Source of the DNA: Sphingobacterium corticibacterium
Lineage (GTDB): Bacteria; Bacteroidota; Bacteroidia; Sphingobacteriales; Sphingobacteriaceae
Length of the DNA: 64,000 nucleotides
Direction: 5' to 3'
Assembly: GCF_004208525.1 (NCBI RefSeq)
Contig: NZ_SGIT01000004.1
Location: 1 to 64,000 of the forward strand
In this document: piece after piece, positions 27,943 through 37,192 of the stretch
How positions within the stretch are numbered: position 1 is the stretch's first letter
How the letters are laid out: each line of letters starts with the position of its first letter
The notes under the pieces: model-generated
Told to the model about the DNA's origin: nothing
The model's database searches: none
Seen by the model: the letters and a program-made list of their open reading frames with translations, nothing else
Made by a program: the position numbers and the translations under genes

Positions 27943-29349
27943 ATGAAAAAAAACTTTTTAGTCAAATCAGCAGGTATATTTATTGCATTATATGGACTGT
28001 TGCTAAATGGATACGCTCAGAAAAGCCAATCGGCATCACAGCCAAATTTTATCTTGATATTTACGGACGATCAAGGGTATGGAGACTTAGGCACGTACGG
28101 CAATCCTACGATAAAAACACCGCATATCGATCAATTGGCTGCCGAAGGGCAAAAATGGACAAATTTCTATGTGGCAGCTAACGTGTGTACGCCTTCGCGT
28201 GCAGCGTTAATGACGGGGCGTTTGCCCATAAGAAGTGGCATGCAAGGAGAGAAGAGAAGAGTGCTCTTTCCGGATTCTAAAGGAGGCCTTCCCGCGTCAG
28301 AGATAACGATTGCACGTCTATTAAAACAGAAAGGTTATCACACGGGAATTATAGGTAAATGGCACTTAGGAAGTCTGCCGGAATTCTTACCGACGAGGCA
28401 TGGATTTGATTATTATTACGGAATCCCATATAGTAATGATATGGACAGGGTCGACTCTATTCCGTATCTCCAAGCTATTACACAACCTAAGAATGAGTAT
28501 TTTCAAGTTCCGCTGCTTCGCAATGAGGAGATAATTGAACGCCCGGCTGTCCAAAATACCTTGACGGAGCGGTATACAGATGAAGCAATTAAGTTCATTT
28601 CGAAAAATCAAGGCGAACCGTTTTTTCTTTATCTAGCGCATTCCATGCCGCATGTTCCGCTGTTTGCAAACGAAAAATTTAAAGGTAAAAGTGCGCGGGG
28701 TATATATGGTGATGTAATTGAAGAAATAGACTGGAGTGTGGGGAAGATTGTGGAAGCCTTGAAGAAAAACGGTTTGGATAAAAATACGTATGTGGTGTTT
28801 GTGACGGACAATGGCCCTTGGAAAATATTTAAAGAATTGGGTGGTTCCTCTGGACCATTGTATGGCGCTAAGGGGAACAGTTACGAAGGAGGGGTGCGCG
28901 TCCCTGCAATTTTTTGGGGACCAGATCATGTAACACCAGGACAGGTTACAGAAATAGGAAGTACATTGGACGTGTTGGTGACCTTTGCCAATCTTGCCGG
29001 CATAAATCTGCCAAACGATCGGGTATTCGATGGATACGATCTGACGACTGTCTTGAATGGAAGTGCGGAAAAAAGCCCAAGGAATGAAATGTTCTATTAT
29101 CATGCTTCAACATTGGTGGCTGTGCGTCAAGGACCATATAAATTAAGCTTTTATGAAAATAGTGAAAAAGGCTATCCTGACCAATTGAAAAAATTGGAAA
29201 AACCCAAATTGCATAATCTGAATGAAGATATCGGTGAAGCAGAAAATATTGCAGATCAGCACGAGGATATCGTAGAGGCCTTGTCTACACTGGCCGAAGA
29301 ACACCACAAAACGGTTGTGCCGGTCGTCAGTCAATTAGATATTTTATAA
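27943..29349 (+). CDS. Sulfatase 3 (arylsulfatase A / GALNS-like)
   Basis: A 468-aa type I sulfatase with signal peptide (cleavage near GYAQ). Motifs: FTDDQGYGDLGTYGNPTIKTPHID, C82-T-P-S-R in NVCTPSRAALMTGRLPIRSGM, IGKWHLG, HSMPHVPLF, and VTDNGPW followed by GAKGNSYEGGVRVPAI. The pattern is that of the arylsulfatase A / N-acetylgalactosamine-6-sulfatase group; the exact substrate cannot be told. The open frame extends upstream into SusD, but only the ATG at 27943 gives a signal peptide. It is in one operon with SusCD and sulfatase 4. Confidence 0.94.
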   Translation: MKKNFLVKSAGIFIALYGLLLNGYAQKSQSASQPNFILIFTDDQGYGDLGTYGNPTIKTPHIDQLAAEGQKWTNFYVAANVCTPSRAALMTGRLPIRSGMQGEKRRVLFPDSKGGLPASEITIARLLKQKGYHTGIIGKWHLGSLPEFLPTRHGFDYYYGIPYSNDMDRVDSIPYLQAITQPKNEYFQVPLLRNEEIIERPAVQNTLTERYTDEAIKFISKNQGEPFFLYLAHSMPHVPLFANEKFKGKSARGIYGDVIEEIDWSVGKIVEALKKNGLDKNTYVVFVTDNGPWKIFKELGGSSGPLYGAKGNSYEGGVRVPAIFWGPDHVTPGQVTEIGSTLDVLVTFANLAGINLPNDRVFDGYDLTTVLNGSAEKSPRNEMFYYHASTLVAVRQGPYKLSFYENSEKGYPDQLKKLEKPKLHNLNEDIGEAENIADQHEDIVEALSTLAEEHHKTVVPVVSQLDIL

Positions 29350-29361
29350 AAATGTGAAACG

Positions 29362-30774
29362 ATGAAAAGATTTTGTACAAGCGTTCTCGTTATTTTGCTT
29401 GGTATATATGCTTCATTTGGACAGGTTAAGCGCCCAAATATATTGTTTATAGCATCGGACGATCTAAATGTTGACATGAATGTTTTTGACGATCCTTTCG
29501 TAAAAACACCGAATCTTGATAGACTATTCAAGCTTGGTGTGCGGTTCGATCGCGCATATTGCCAATATCCTTTGTGCGCACCCAGTAGAGCTTCTTTGTT
29601 GACGGGATTAAGGCCGGATGAAACGAAGGTTAAAGACCTGTTTACATTTTTTCGTGATACGTTACCGGATGTTGTAACGCTTCCACAATTATTTAAAAAT
29701 AATGGGTACTTCACCGCGAGAGTGGGCAAAATTTATCATTATGGCGTTCCTAGCCAGATCGGTACGAATGGACAGGATGACTCTCTTTCTTGGGATGTTC
29801 GTGTTAATCCGATAGGTATTGACCGTCAGCAGGAAGAAAACATCACCAACTACACACCTGGGGTTCCGCTGGGTGGAGCACTATCGTTTTGGGCAGCGCC
29901 TGGTTCCGATGAAGAACAGACCGATGGAAAGGTTGCTTTAGAGGCGATAAAACTATTAGAAGAACATAAAAATGAACCGTTCTTCCTTGCGGTGGGATTT
30001 TTTAGGCCGCATACACCGTATGTAGCGCCTAAAAAATACTTTGACCTTTACCCGGTTGAAAAGATAAATTTACCGGAAGAGCAGGAAGGTGAGTGGGAAG
30101 ATAAACCGGAAGCAGCTCGGTTTACCCTGACTGATCACAGCGGACTTAATGTTGCGCAACGTAAGGAATTGACACAGGCTTACTACGCATCCATTTCTTT
30201 TATGGATGCCCAGGTCGGGAAGTTGCTAGATCAGTTGGATAGTTTGGCATTAACCGAAAATACGATCATTGTATTTTGGAGCGATCATGGGTATGCGCTG
30301 GGACAGCATGGACAATGGATGAAACAAACTCTTTTTGAGCATACCGCACGTGTGCCTTTATTGATCGCCGCTCCAGGCCACGCTAAAAAAGAACGAACAT
30401 TGAGTACCGCAGAACTGATCGATATCTATCCGACGCTTGCAGAACTAGCCGGGTTGAATCCTCCCCATCGACTACAAGGAAAAAGTTTAGTGGATGTGCT
30501 GCAAAGACCGGAACTCGCGATAGAACGACCTGCCTATACGCAGATAGATAAGAATGTCAAACAAAAAGCATGGTACCGGAATATTGACCGTGATTATCTT
30601 GGACGCAGTGTTCGCTATAAACAATGGAGATACACCGAATGGAACGAGGGGCGTGACGGGGCAGAACTTTATAATTATGAGAACGATCCTAATGAGTTCA
30701 AGAACCTAGTTACCGATCCAGATTATACCCAAATTTTAGAAGAGCTGAAAGGTATTCTGCATCGTGATAAATAA
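29362..30774 (+). CDS. Sulfatase 4 (iduronate-2-sulfatase-like)
   Basis: A 470-aa periplasmic sulfatase with signal peptide ending near YASFGQ. Motifs: FIASDDLNVDMNVF, C72-A-P-S-R in CQYPLCAPSRASLLTGLRPDETKV, RVGKIYHYG, FFRPHTPYVAPKKYFDLY, and WSDHGYALGQHGQWMKQTLFEHTARVPL. The KIYHxG and HGYxLGxHxxWxKxTLFE signatures are those of the iduronate-2-sulfatase group, whose bacterial members also act on other 2-O-sulfated sugars. It is followed after 11 bases by a small secreted protein and then the third SusCD unit. Confidence 0.94.
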   Translation: MKRFCTSVLVILLGIYASFGQVKRPNILFIASDDLNVDMNVFDDPFVKTPNLDRLFKLGVRFDRAYCQYPLCAPSRASLLTGLRPDETKVKDLFTFFRDTLPDVVTLPQLFKNNGYFTARVGKIYHYGVPSQIGTNGQDDSLSWDVRVNPIGIDRQQEENITNYTPGVPLGGALSFWAAPGSDEEQTDGKVALEAIKLLEEHKNEPFFLAVGFFRPHTPYVAPKKYFDLYPVEKINLPEEQEGEWEDKPEAARFTLTDHSGLNVAQRKELTQAYYASISFMDAQVGKLLDQLDSLALTENTIIVFWSDHGYALGQHGQWMKQTLFEHTARVPLLIAAPGHAKKERTLSTAELIDIYPTLAELAGLNPPHRLQGKSLVDVLQRPELAIERPAYTQIDKNVKQKAWYRNIDRDYLGRSVRYKQWRYTEWNEGRDGAELYNYENDPNEFKNLVTDPDYTQILEELKGILHRDK

Positions 30775-30785
30775 ATTTATTAAAA

Positions 30786-31052
30786 ATGAAGATAGCAAAT
30801 AACACAAAGAAGATCTTTTTTATTTTTTTAGTTCTGCCGTTGTTAAGCGGAAGCTATTCTATCCCGCGATTGTTAGATAACAAAACAAATACGATTGATA
30901 GCTGTGCAGTTACTTGTGCAGGTAAATCAACGATTAGCCGTGCCGCGTTGATAATGCAAGCAGCCGCTCCAGCGATAGAAAAAAATAAAAATAATACAGA
31001 CACAGCCCGATTTATTCCACCGAATGGGGATAACGTGTGGCACAAAAAATAA
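30786..31052 (+). CDS. Small secreted hypothetical protein
   Basis: An 88-aa ORF with a clear N-terminal signal (lysines, then IFFIFLVLPLLSGSYS). The mature part is short, contains two cysteines (C43 and C47, DSCAVTCAGK), and is otherwise Ala/Asn/Lys-rich and low in complexity. I do not recognise a family. It sits between sulfatase 4 and the next SusC, ending 6 bases before the conserved 5'-UTR hairpin. It may be a real small envelope protein or a decayed remnant of a longer gene. Confidence 0.45.
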   Translation: MKIANNTKKIFFIFLVLPLLSGSYSIPRLLDNKTNTIDSCAVTCAGKSTISRAALIMQAAAPAIEKNKNNTDTARFIPPNGDNVWHKK

Positions 31053-31058
31053 TAAAAT

Positions 31059-31085
31059 CAAGTATTCAATTGGCGTTGGCACTTG
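31059..31085 (+). promoter_or_regulatory. Conserved 5'-UTR hairpin, copy D
   Basis: Arms CAAGT (31059-31063) and ACTTG (31081-31085) enclose ATTCAATTGGCGTTGGC. The box CACTATAAATATG follows. No new promoter was seen here, so this copy is probably intercistronic. Confidence 0.77.
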
Positions 31086-31103
31086 GGGTTATTCACTATA
31101 AAT

Positions 31104-34100
31104 ATGTTAAATATGAACAAAATTGCAGTACTTTGGTACGCAGTCTATTTTCTATTGCTTTCTGTAAATCTTATTGGAACGAAAGCTTATTCCCAAATAG
31201 ACCCTAAGCCCATTATCAATGCATCTTTGACGGGACAGGTCATCGATGCTATAACAAAAGAACCTATTGAAGGTGCTACGGTGCAATTGGAAGCGGTAAC
31301 ACATAGCGTAAAAACGGATCGTAATGGAGAGTTTGCATTCGTGACAGGACAAAAGCTGCCATTTACACTTATCGTCAGCTACTTGGGATACGAAACGAAA
31401 ACGGTAGTTGTCGAATCTTCACCAACCGTGATAGCGTTAAGACCATCTTTTGAAGACCTCGATGAGGTCGTAGTGGTCGGTTACGGTACCCAGAAAAAGA
31501 GGGATCTTACCGGTTCAGTAACTTCCTTGGAAGCTGCGGATTTTAATAGAGGCTTTCAACAATCGGTGGATCAATTGATTGCTGGTAGGGCACCTGGTGT
31601 ACAGGTAACGCAGTCGAGCAGTGAGCCCGGGGGAGGAGCGTCGATCCGTATACGCGGCGCAAATTCGATCAATGCGAGTAATGACCCCTTGTACGTGATA
31701 GACGGCTTACCTATCAATAATACACCTATATCACCTAGTTCGGCAGTAGTTGGCGACCCTTCTCCTCGGAATCCTCTCAATTCATTAAACCCGAACGATA
31801 TCAAATCGGTAGAAATATTGAAGGATGCTTCAGCTACTGCAATCTATGGGTCGAGAGCGGCAAACGGCGTCATCTTGATAACAACAAAAAAAGGTGAGGG
31901 AAATAGATTTTCCCTCGGCTATAACGTTTCCACCGGCGTACAATCTGTTGCAAATCGGATAGAAATGTTGAACGCCCAGGAGTACATGTCTTTTCTGAAC
32001 GACATTAAATCTGACCTTGGCGAGGCTCCAGAGTTTACGGAAGAACAAGTCCGGACGATAGGGATAGGAACTGACTGGCAGAATGAGATATATAGGAGTG
32101 CAGCTTTGCAAGATCATCATGTCACCTTTTCAGGCGGCGTAGATAAGTTGAATGTACATGCGTCATTGAACTACGCCAATCAGCAGGGGGTAGTATTGAA
32201 TTCCGGGTTAAAGAAATATATCGGCAGAGCAAATCTGGATTATCAATCTGATCGGATTAAGTTTGGGATTAACTTAAATGGTAGTTCCATTGATGACCAA
32301 TATGCGCCGAGTGGTGTAAGTATAAACGAGAGCGCTGGTATCATCTATTCAGCCTTGTTTCAGGATCCTACGCTGCCCGTTTTTCAGGAGGATGGATCGT
32401 ATGGTGTAACACGTATCGTCAATCTGGAAAATCCCTATGCATTGAGTCAGGAGGTAAGAGATGATGGAAAGACCAACCGGACGTTTGGAAATGTGTATAC
32501 CGAATATACTATTTTTCCGGAACTTTCCGTACGTGCAAATGTTGGATTTGATCGCCAGAATGCCAGGCGGGATAGTTACATCAGTAGACTATTAAAGCGA
32601 GGCGAGGGAACAAAGGGCATAGCAGACGTAAAATCCAACGAAGCACTAAACAACTTATTGGAATTGACCGCAACCTATAAAAAGCAAGTAGGTGTGCATG
32701 GCATAGACGCTTTATTGGGTTATACTTTTCAAGAATTTGAATTCCGTGGACTTTCGGCCAATGCACAGGGATTTCCTTTGGATGCACTATACACCAATAA
32801 TATAGGAGCGGGACTGCAACCTACTTTCGGTGTGGGTAGTGAGCGGACACGAAATCAGTTGCAATCGTATCTGGGGCGTGTGAACTATAATTTATTACAA
32901 AAATATTTATTGACATTTACGTTCCGAGCAGATGGTTCTTCCCGGTTTGGAGCGTCAAATAAGTTTGGTTTTTTTCCCTCGGCTGCGATTGGCTGGCACT
33001 TAAAAGATGAGGCGTTTTTGAAAGATGTATCTTTTCTGTCGGATCTGAAGCTCCGTACAAGTTACGGGCTTACCGGAAACCAGGAAATCGGAAATTACAA
33101 TTCCTTGGTGTTGTTCGGCCCTTCTGGCGAGGCTGTGCTAGGTGGCGCGTCCAAAGTCGGAATATCGGCAGTTCAACTACCCAATCCCAATCTGAAATGG
33201 GAAACAACAAGGCAATTCGATATTGGTATTGATTTCGGATTCTTAGACCACCGCATAACGGGTAGTGTTGATTTTTTCCATAAGAACACCCGAGATTTAC
33301 TCTTGCTATTACCCGTTCCTAGAACAACAGGTTTTAACACGACACTTAGAAATGTGGGAGGTGTGAAAAATTATGGCTTTGAATTCGGTTTGAACACGCT
33401 GAACATAGATAGGGTATTCAAATGGAAATCGAATATAAACTTTTCTGCAATTAGAAATGAAGTGACCGACTTGGGCGGGCTGCCATTCATCCTAGCTGGA
33501 TCGGCGGGATTTATTAGTGATTTTTCGATTATACAGGAGGGACAACCATTGAATGCGTATTATGGGTATCAGATAGATGGTGTGTTCCAATTGGATGACG
33601 ATATAGAGAATTCCGCTCAACCATTATCGCGACCGGGCGAATACCGATATAAAGATGTAGATGGTAATGGGCGCATAGATGCTAACGACCGTACTATTTT
33701 GGGTTCTCCATTTCCGGATTTCACGTATGGGTTAAATAATGATTTTAGCTATAAATCGTTTGGGCTATCGTTTTTTATTCAAGGGGTTTCTGGAACTTCA
33801 TTATTCTATATGAACCGTGCGGATTCGGAAAATCCGATATCTTTTCGAAGAAACAGATTGCGTGACGCTTACCTGGATCGTTGGACACCCGAGAATCCTA
33901 CAAATACGAACTCTTCTTCCGTGCCGGTGGCTGTATCGTACGCGAGCAATGTCAATAGCAGGTCGGTCGAAAATGCATCGTATATACGGTTAAAAAATGT
34001 ACAGTTACGCTATCAGCTGCCGTTAAAGAACAACGCTTTTTTTGACGCATTGAGTTTTCATTTGACAGCACAGAACCTGTTTACAATCACGAATTATTCG

Positions 34101-34220
34101 GGTTCTGATCCAGAGGTTAGCGCATTTGGGACTTCGAACGTGAGGGCAGATTTTAACGCCTATCCATTAACGAGATCTTATATTTTCGGTATCAATGCCA
34201 GTCTTAAAACGGGCAAATAA
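31104..34220 (+). CDS. SusC/RagA-family TonB-linked transporter 3
   Basis: A 1038-aa SusC protein counted from the ATG at 31104; a TTG at 31083 is in frame but lies inside the conserved hairpin, so I reject it. Shared N-terminal domain (PIINASLTGQVIDAITKEPIEGATVQLEAVTHSVKTDRNG), DEVVVVGYGTQKKRDLTGSVTS, plug IRIRGANSINASNDPLYVIDGLPINN and ASATAIYGSRAANGVILITTKKG. It is a close paralog of the SusC at 23411 throughout plug and barrel. SusD and two sulfatases follow in the same order as in unit 2. Confidence 0.94.
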   Translation: MLNMNKIAVLWYAVYFLLLSVNLIGTKAYSQIDPKPIINASLTGQVIDAITKEPIEGATVQLEAVTHSVKTDRNGEFAFVTGQKLPFTLIVSYLGYETKTVVVESSPTVIALRPSFEDLDEVVVVGYGTQKKRDLTGSVTSLEAADFNRGFQQSVDQLIAGRAPGVQVTQSSSEPGGGASIRIRGANSINASNDPLYVIDGLPINNTPISPSSAVVGDPSPRNPLNSLNPNDIKSVEILKDASATAIYGSRAANGVILITTKKGEGNRFSLGYNVSTGVQSVANRIEMLNAQEYMSFLNDIKSDLGEAPEFTEEQVRTIGIGTDWQNEIYRSAALQDHHVTFSGGVDKLNVHASLNYANQQGVVLNSGLKKYIGRANLDYQSDRIKFGINLNGSSIDDQYAPSGVSINESAGIIYSALFQDPTLPVFQEDGSYGVTRIVNLENPYALSQEVRDDGKTNRTFGNVYTEYTIFPELSVRANVGFDRQNARRDSYISRLLKRGEGTKGIADVKSNEALNNLLELTATYKKQVGVHGIDALLGYTFQEFEFRGLSANAQGFPLDALYTNNIGAGLQPTFGVGSERTRNQLQSYLGRVNYNLLQKYLLTFTFRADGSSRFGASNKFGFFPSAAIGWHLKDEAFLKDVSFLSDLKLRTSYGLTGNQEIGNYNSLVLFGPSGEAVLGGASKVGISAVQLPNPNLKWETTRQFDIGIDFGFLDHRITGSVDFFHKNTRDLLLLLPVPRTTGFNTTLRNVGGVKNYGFEFGLNTLNIDRVFKWKSNINFSAIRNEVTDLGGLPFILAGSAGFISDFSIIQEGQPLNAYYGYQIDGVFQLDDDIENSAQPLSRPGEYRYKDVDGNGRIDANDRTILGSPFPDFTYGLNNDFSYKSFGLSFFIQGVSGTSLFYMNRADSENPISFRRNRLRDAYLDRWTPENPTNTNSSSVPVAVSYASNVNSRSVENASYIRLKNVQLRYQLPLKNNAFFDALSFHLTAQNLFTITNYSGSDPEVSAFGTSNVRADFNAYPLTRSYIFGINASLKTGK

Positions 34221-34248
34221 GAACGTTGAAATGTATAAAAATATTTAG

Positions 34249-35688
34249 ATGAAGATGAAAATGAAAACTAGTATTGGATTATTGATAGTTTTATTATTGT
34301 TCTCCTGTCAGCATGCACTAGACGAAACGGTTTACTCATCTTTTGGTCCTGATAACTTTTTTAACAGCCAAGAAGATGCCGAATCACTTCTGCTGGCGGC
34401 GTATGCAGCGGAGCAGAAGCAAGGTACGGATGGCTTTCGGAATATTTTGGTAATGGCCGAAGTGAATACGGATTTGCTCATCATACGCGAGGGCGGATTA
34501 CGGGGGCTGGCACAGCCGTTGGAGGATTTTACCTGGAATCCGGCTCATGAGTTTTTCGCAACGGCCTGGTCGAGGTACTACAGTGCCGTATATAAAGCAA
34601 ACTTAGTCATCGATCATGTCCCAAATATAGACTTTGACGAAAATAGGAAAAACCAGATCATTGCCGAAGCCCGGTTTCTAAGAGCAAGCAATTATATTTA
34701 TTTGTTCGATTTATTTGGACCGGTTCCATTGATTACCAGTAGCGAGGTAGACGCCGACGATAGACCATCGAGAGCTGAAAAAGAAGATTTTGTTCGGTTC
34801 GTAGAAGATGAACTATTGGACGTGAGTGCCGTTCTACCTGTCGAACAGACAGAATATGGACGGGTGACAAAAGGAGCCGCATTGGCTTTTCTAACTAAAT
34901 TTTATCTGAACAATAAAAAATGGGATAAAGTGGTCGAAGTAGCGGACGAACTGATCGGTTTGGAAGTGTATAATCTATTTGATGGTCAAAAGCGGACAGA
35001 TTTATTCTTGATTGAAAATGAAGAGAATAAGGAATTTATTTATGTAAGGCCGCATATAGCCCAACCGGGTCTGGGGACAAATTATCTTCCCCATGCAGCT
35101 CCTCCAAATTATAAATATAAAGGTGCCGCAAAAACGAACTATGCAACGCAGCTGAAGACACTTTCGTCATTTTTGGATTCTTTTCACGCTGCCGATGAAA
35201 GAAAACAGGTCATCATCACTTCCTACGAAGATTTGAATGGAAACGTCATCTCGTTAGGCAAAGACGATGCACGGAGCTTTAAGTTTCAAGAGGATTTGCC
35301 AGCGACGGGAGCTGACTTAGGTAATGATTTTCCCGTCGTACGTTATGCAGACATTTTATTGTCAAAGGCGGAGGCGCTCAACGAGTTAAACGGACCTAAC
35401 CAAGAATCGATAGTTCTGATTAATCAGGTGCGTGAGAAAGCAAATATTCCACTGTTAACCTTATCTTCGTTTGGAGATAAGATTACGTTACGCGATCACA
35501 TCCTAAAGGAACGTGGCTGGGAATTTTTCTCGGAAGAGTTGCGTAGACAGGACCTGGTCAGACATGGCCGTTTTATTGAATATGCAAAGGAAAGAGGAAA
35601 GGTGGCGTTTGATTATCAAGTATTATACCCGATTCCACAAAGTGAGATTGATAGAAATCCTAATCTTATCCAAAATGATGGATATTAA
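34249..35688 (+). CDS. SusD/RagB-family surface lipoprotein 3
   Basis: A 479-aa lipoprotein (lipobox LLLFSC) with SusD motifs: AEARFLRASNYIYLFDLFGPVPLI, GRVTKGAALAFLTKFYLNNKKW, VVRYADILLSKAEALNELNGPN and the end IPQSEIDRNPNLIQNDGY. It pairs with the SusC just upstream. The next sulfatase starts inside its last codons (35675), giving a 14-base overlap and probable translational coupling. Confidence 0.93.
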   Translation: MKMKMKTSIGLLIVLLLFSCQHALDETVYSSFGPDNFFNSQEDAESLLLAAYAAEQKQGTDGFRNILVMAEVNTDLLIIREGGLRGLAQPLEDFTWNPAHEFFATAWSRYYSAVYKANLVIDHVPNIDFDENRKNQIIAEARFLRASNYIYLFDLFGPVPLITSSEVDADDRPSRAEKEDFVRFVEDELLDVSAVLPVEQTEYGRVTKGAALAFLTKFYLNNKKWDKVVEVADELIGLEVYNLFDGQKRTDLFLIENEENKEFIYVRPHIAQPGLGTNYLPHAAPPNYKYKGAAKTNYATQLKTLSSFLDSFHAADERKQVIITSYEDLNGNVISLGKDDARSFKFQEDLPATGADLGNDFPVVRYADILLSKAEALNELNGPNQESIVLINQVREKANIPLLTLSSFGDKITLRDHILKERGWEFFSEELRRQDLVRHGRFIEYAKERGKVAFDYQVLYPIPQSEIDRNPNLIQNDGY

Positions 35689-37192
35689 ATTTTTGCTTTT
35701 TACCTTGCTGTTTGGATATGGCGTGTGTAATGCCGGTACATTTTATGAAAGGGAAGACCCTAAACCAAACATCATCGTATTCCTCGTAGATGATCTAGGA
35801 TGGCAGGATATTTCCACCTTTCCTAATTTTAAAAAGTTAGTGCAGACCGGTGTCCAGTTTTCGGATGCCTATGCAACGCCACTTTGTACACCAACGCGAG
35901 TGAGCCTTATTACCGGTACGAACGCGGCGAGGCACCGCGTGACGAACTGGACACATCCTGATAAGGATAGAAGCACGGATTACCCGGATACAATATTCCA
36001 GCATGTAGACTGGAATATAAACGGTCTGGGAATAGACCAGAGCGAAAACAATACCTTTTTGGTGACGCCCTTACCTCGTTTACTTAAAGAAAATGGCTAC
36101 AGAACTATTTTAGTGGGGAAGGCTCACTTTGGAAGTAAAGGTATTGCGGCATCAAATCCTAAAAATATTGGTTTCGATGTTAGTATTGCAGGAAGTGAAA
36201 TAGGACATCCTGCTTCGTATTTTGGATGGGAAAATTTTGATCGACCTCGAAACGGATCCCCTAATCGTAATGCGGTTCCGGGACTTGAAAAATTCCACGG
36301 ACAAGATATTTTTTTAACAGAAGCACTTACCCAGTCGGCTCTAGCAGCATTAGGAAATGTAGAAAAGCAGACACCATTTTTTCTATATTTAAGTCATTAT
36401 GCCGTACATACCCCGATAGAGGCTGATCCACGGTATGTAGATTCGTTTTATGACACGTCGGTGGACAGCGTGGAAGCGGCTTATCAATCGTTGGTAAAAG
36501 GAGTGGATAAAAGTTTAGGCGATGTCTTGGATTATCTGGAGGAGAACAATTTGTCAGAAAATACAGCAATCTTCTTCTTGTCTGATAACGGTGGGTTATC
36601 GCGTGTTCCGCCCAGAGGAGGAGTGTCTGATACACATAATACACCGTTGCGATCGGGTAAAGGATCTGTGTATGAAGGCGGGATTCGTATTCCTTTTGTG
36701 GTGAAATGGCCAAAGGTGGTCCGACCACAATCTGTTTCCAAAAATCCTGTGATCGTGGAAGATTTGTTTTCTACTATACGCGCTATTGCGGGTGTGGAGG
36801 ACAGGGAGGTGGTGCAGACAGTAGATGGCATTAATCTTCTACCATATCTTCAAGATGCTGATCTGGTTGATTCTACGCGAGCGTTGGTATGGCATCATCC
36901 CAATCGATGGATCAAGGAGGATTTTTCGTCCTCATCATGGGCTAGTGCCTTAAGAATAGGGAATTGGAAGCTGATCTATGATTATACGAAACAAGAACTA
37001 GAACTGTACAATCTTGACAGTGATATAGGAGAGAAGCAAAATGTGGTCCATAAACATCCTGAAAAAACAAAGGAACTGGCGGGGATACTTACGCAAAAAC
37101 TCAAACAGCGGGAAGCTCAGTTGCCGCGCTTTAAGGGAACGGAGAAGCTCATTCCTTGGCCTAATGAAATAGTTAACGACTTAAAAAAATGA
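35675..37192 (+). CDS. Sulfatase 5
   Basis: A 505-aa sulfatase with signal peptide (KFLLFTLLFGYGVCNAG). Motifs: FLVDDLGWQDIS, C71-T-P-T-R in TPLCTPTRVSLITG (Thr in place of the usual Ser, which is tolerated in this family), VGKAHFGSKG, LSHYAVHTPIEADPRYVD, and LSDNGGLSRVPPRGGVSDTHNTPLRSGKGSVYEGGIRIPFVV. The start at 35675 (or 35678) lies within the SusD stop region, and its stop overlaps the start of sulfatase 6 by 4 bases, so SusD and both sulfatases are translationally coupled. It resembles arylsulfatase A-type bacterial enzymes; the substrate is unknown. Confidence 0.92.
   Translation: MMDIKFLLFTLLFGYGVCNAGTFYEREDPKPNIIVFLVDDLGWQDISTFPNFKKLVQTGVQFSDAYATPLCTPTRVSLITGTNAARHRVTNWTHPDKDRSTDYPDTIFQHVDWNINGLGIDQSENNTFLVTPLPRLLKENGYRTILVGKAHFGSKGIAASNPKNIGFDVSIAGSEIGHPASYFGWENFDRPRNGSPNRNAVPGLEKFHGQDIFLTEALTQSALAALGNVEKQTPFFLYLSHYAVHTPIEADPRYVDSFYDTSVDSVEAAYQSLVKGVDKSLGDVLDYLEENNLSENTAIFFLSDNGGLSRVPPRGGVSDTHNTPLRSGKGSVYEGGIRIPFVVKWPKVVRPQSVSKNPVIVEDLFSTIRAIAGVEDREVVQTVDGINLLPYLQDADLVDSTRALVWHHPNRWIKEDFSSSSWASALRIGNWKLIYDYTKQELELYNLDSDIGEKQNVVHKHPEKTKELAGILTQKLKQREAQLPRFKGTEKLIPWPNEIVNDLKK

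Noticed and set aside
31083..31103. In-frame TTG start upstream of SusC 3 (and TTG at 51639 for SusC 5)
   Set aside because: Both TTG codons are the last bases of the conserved hairpin arm ACTTG; the following ATGs have the normal spacing and begin proper signal peptides.
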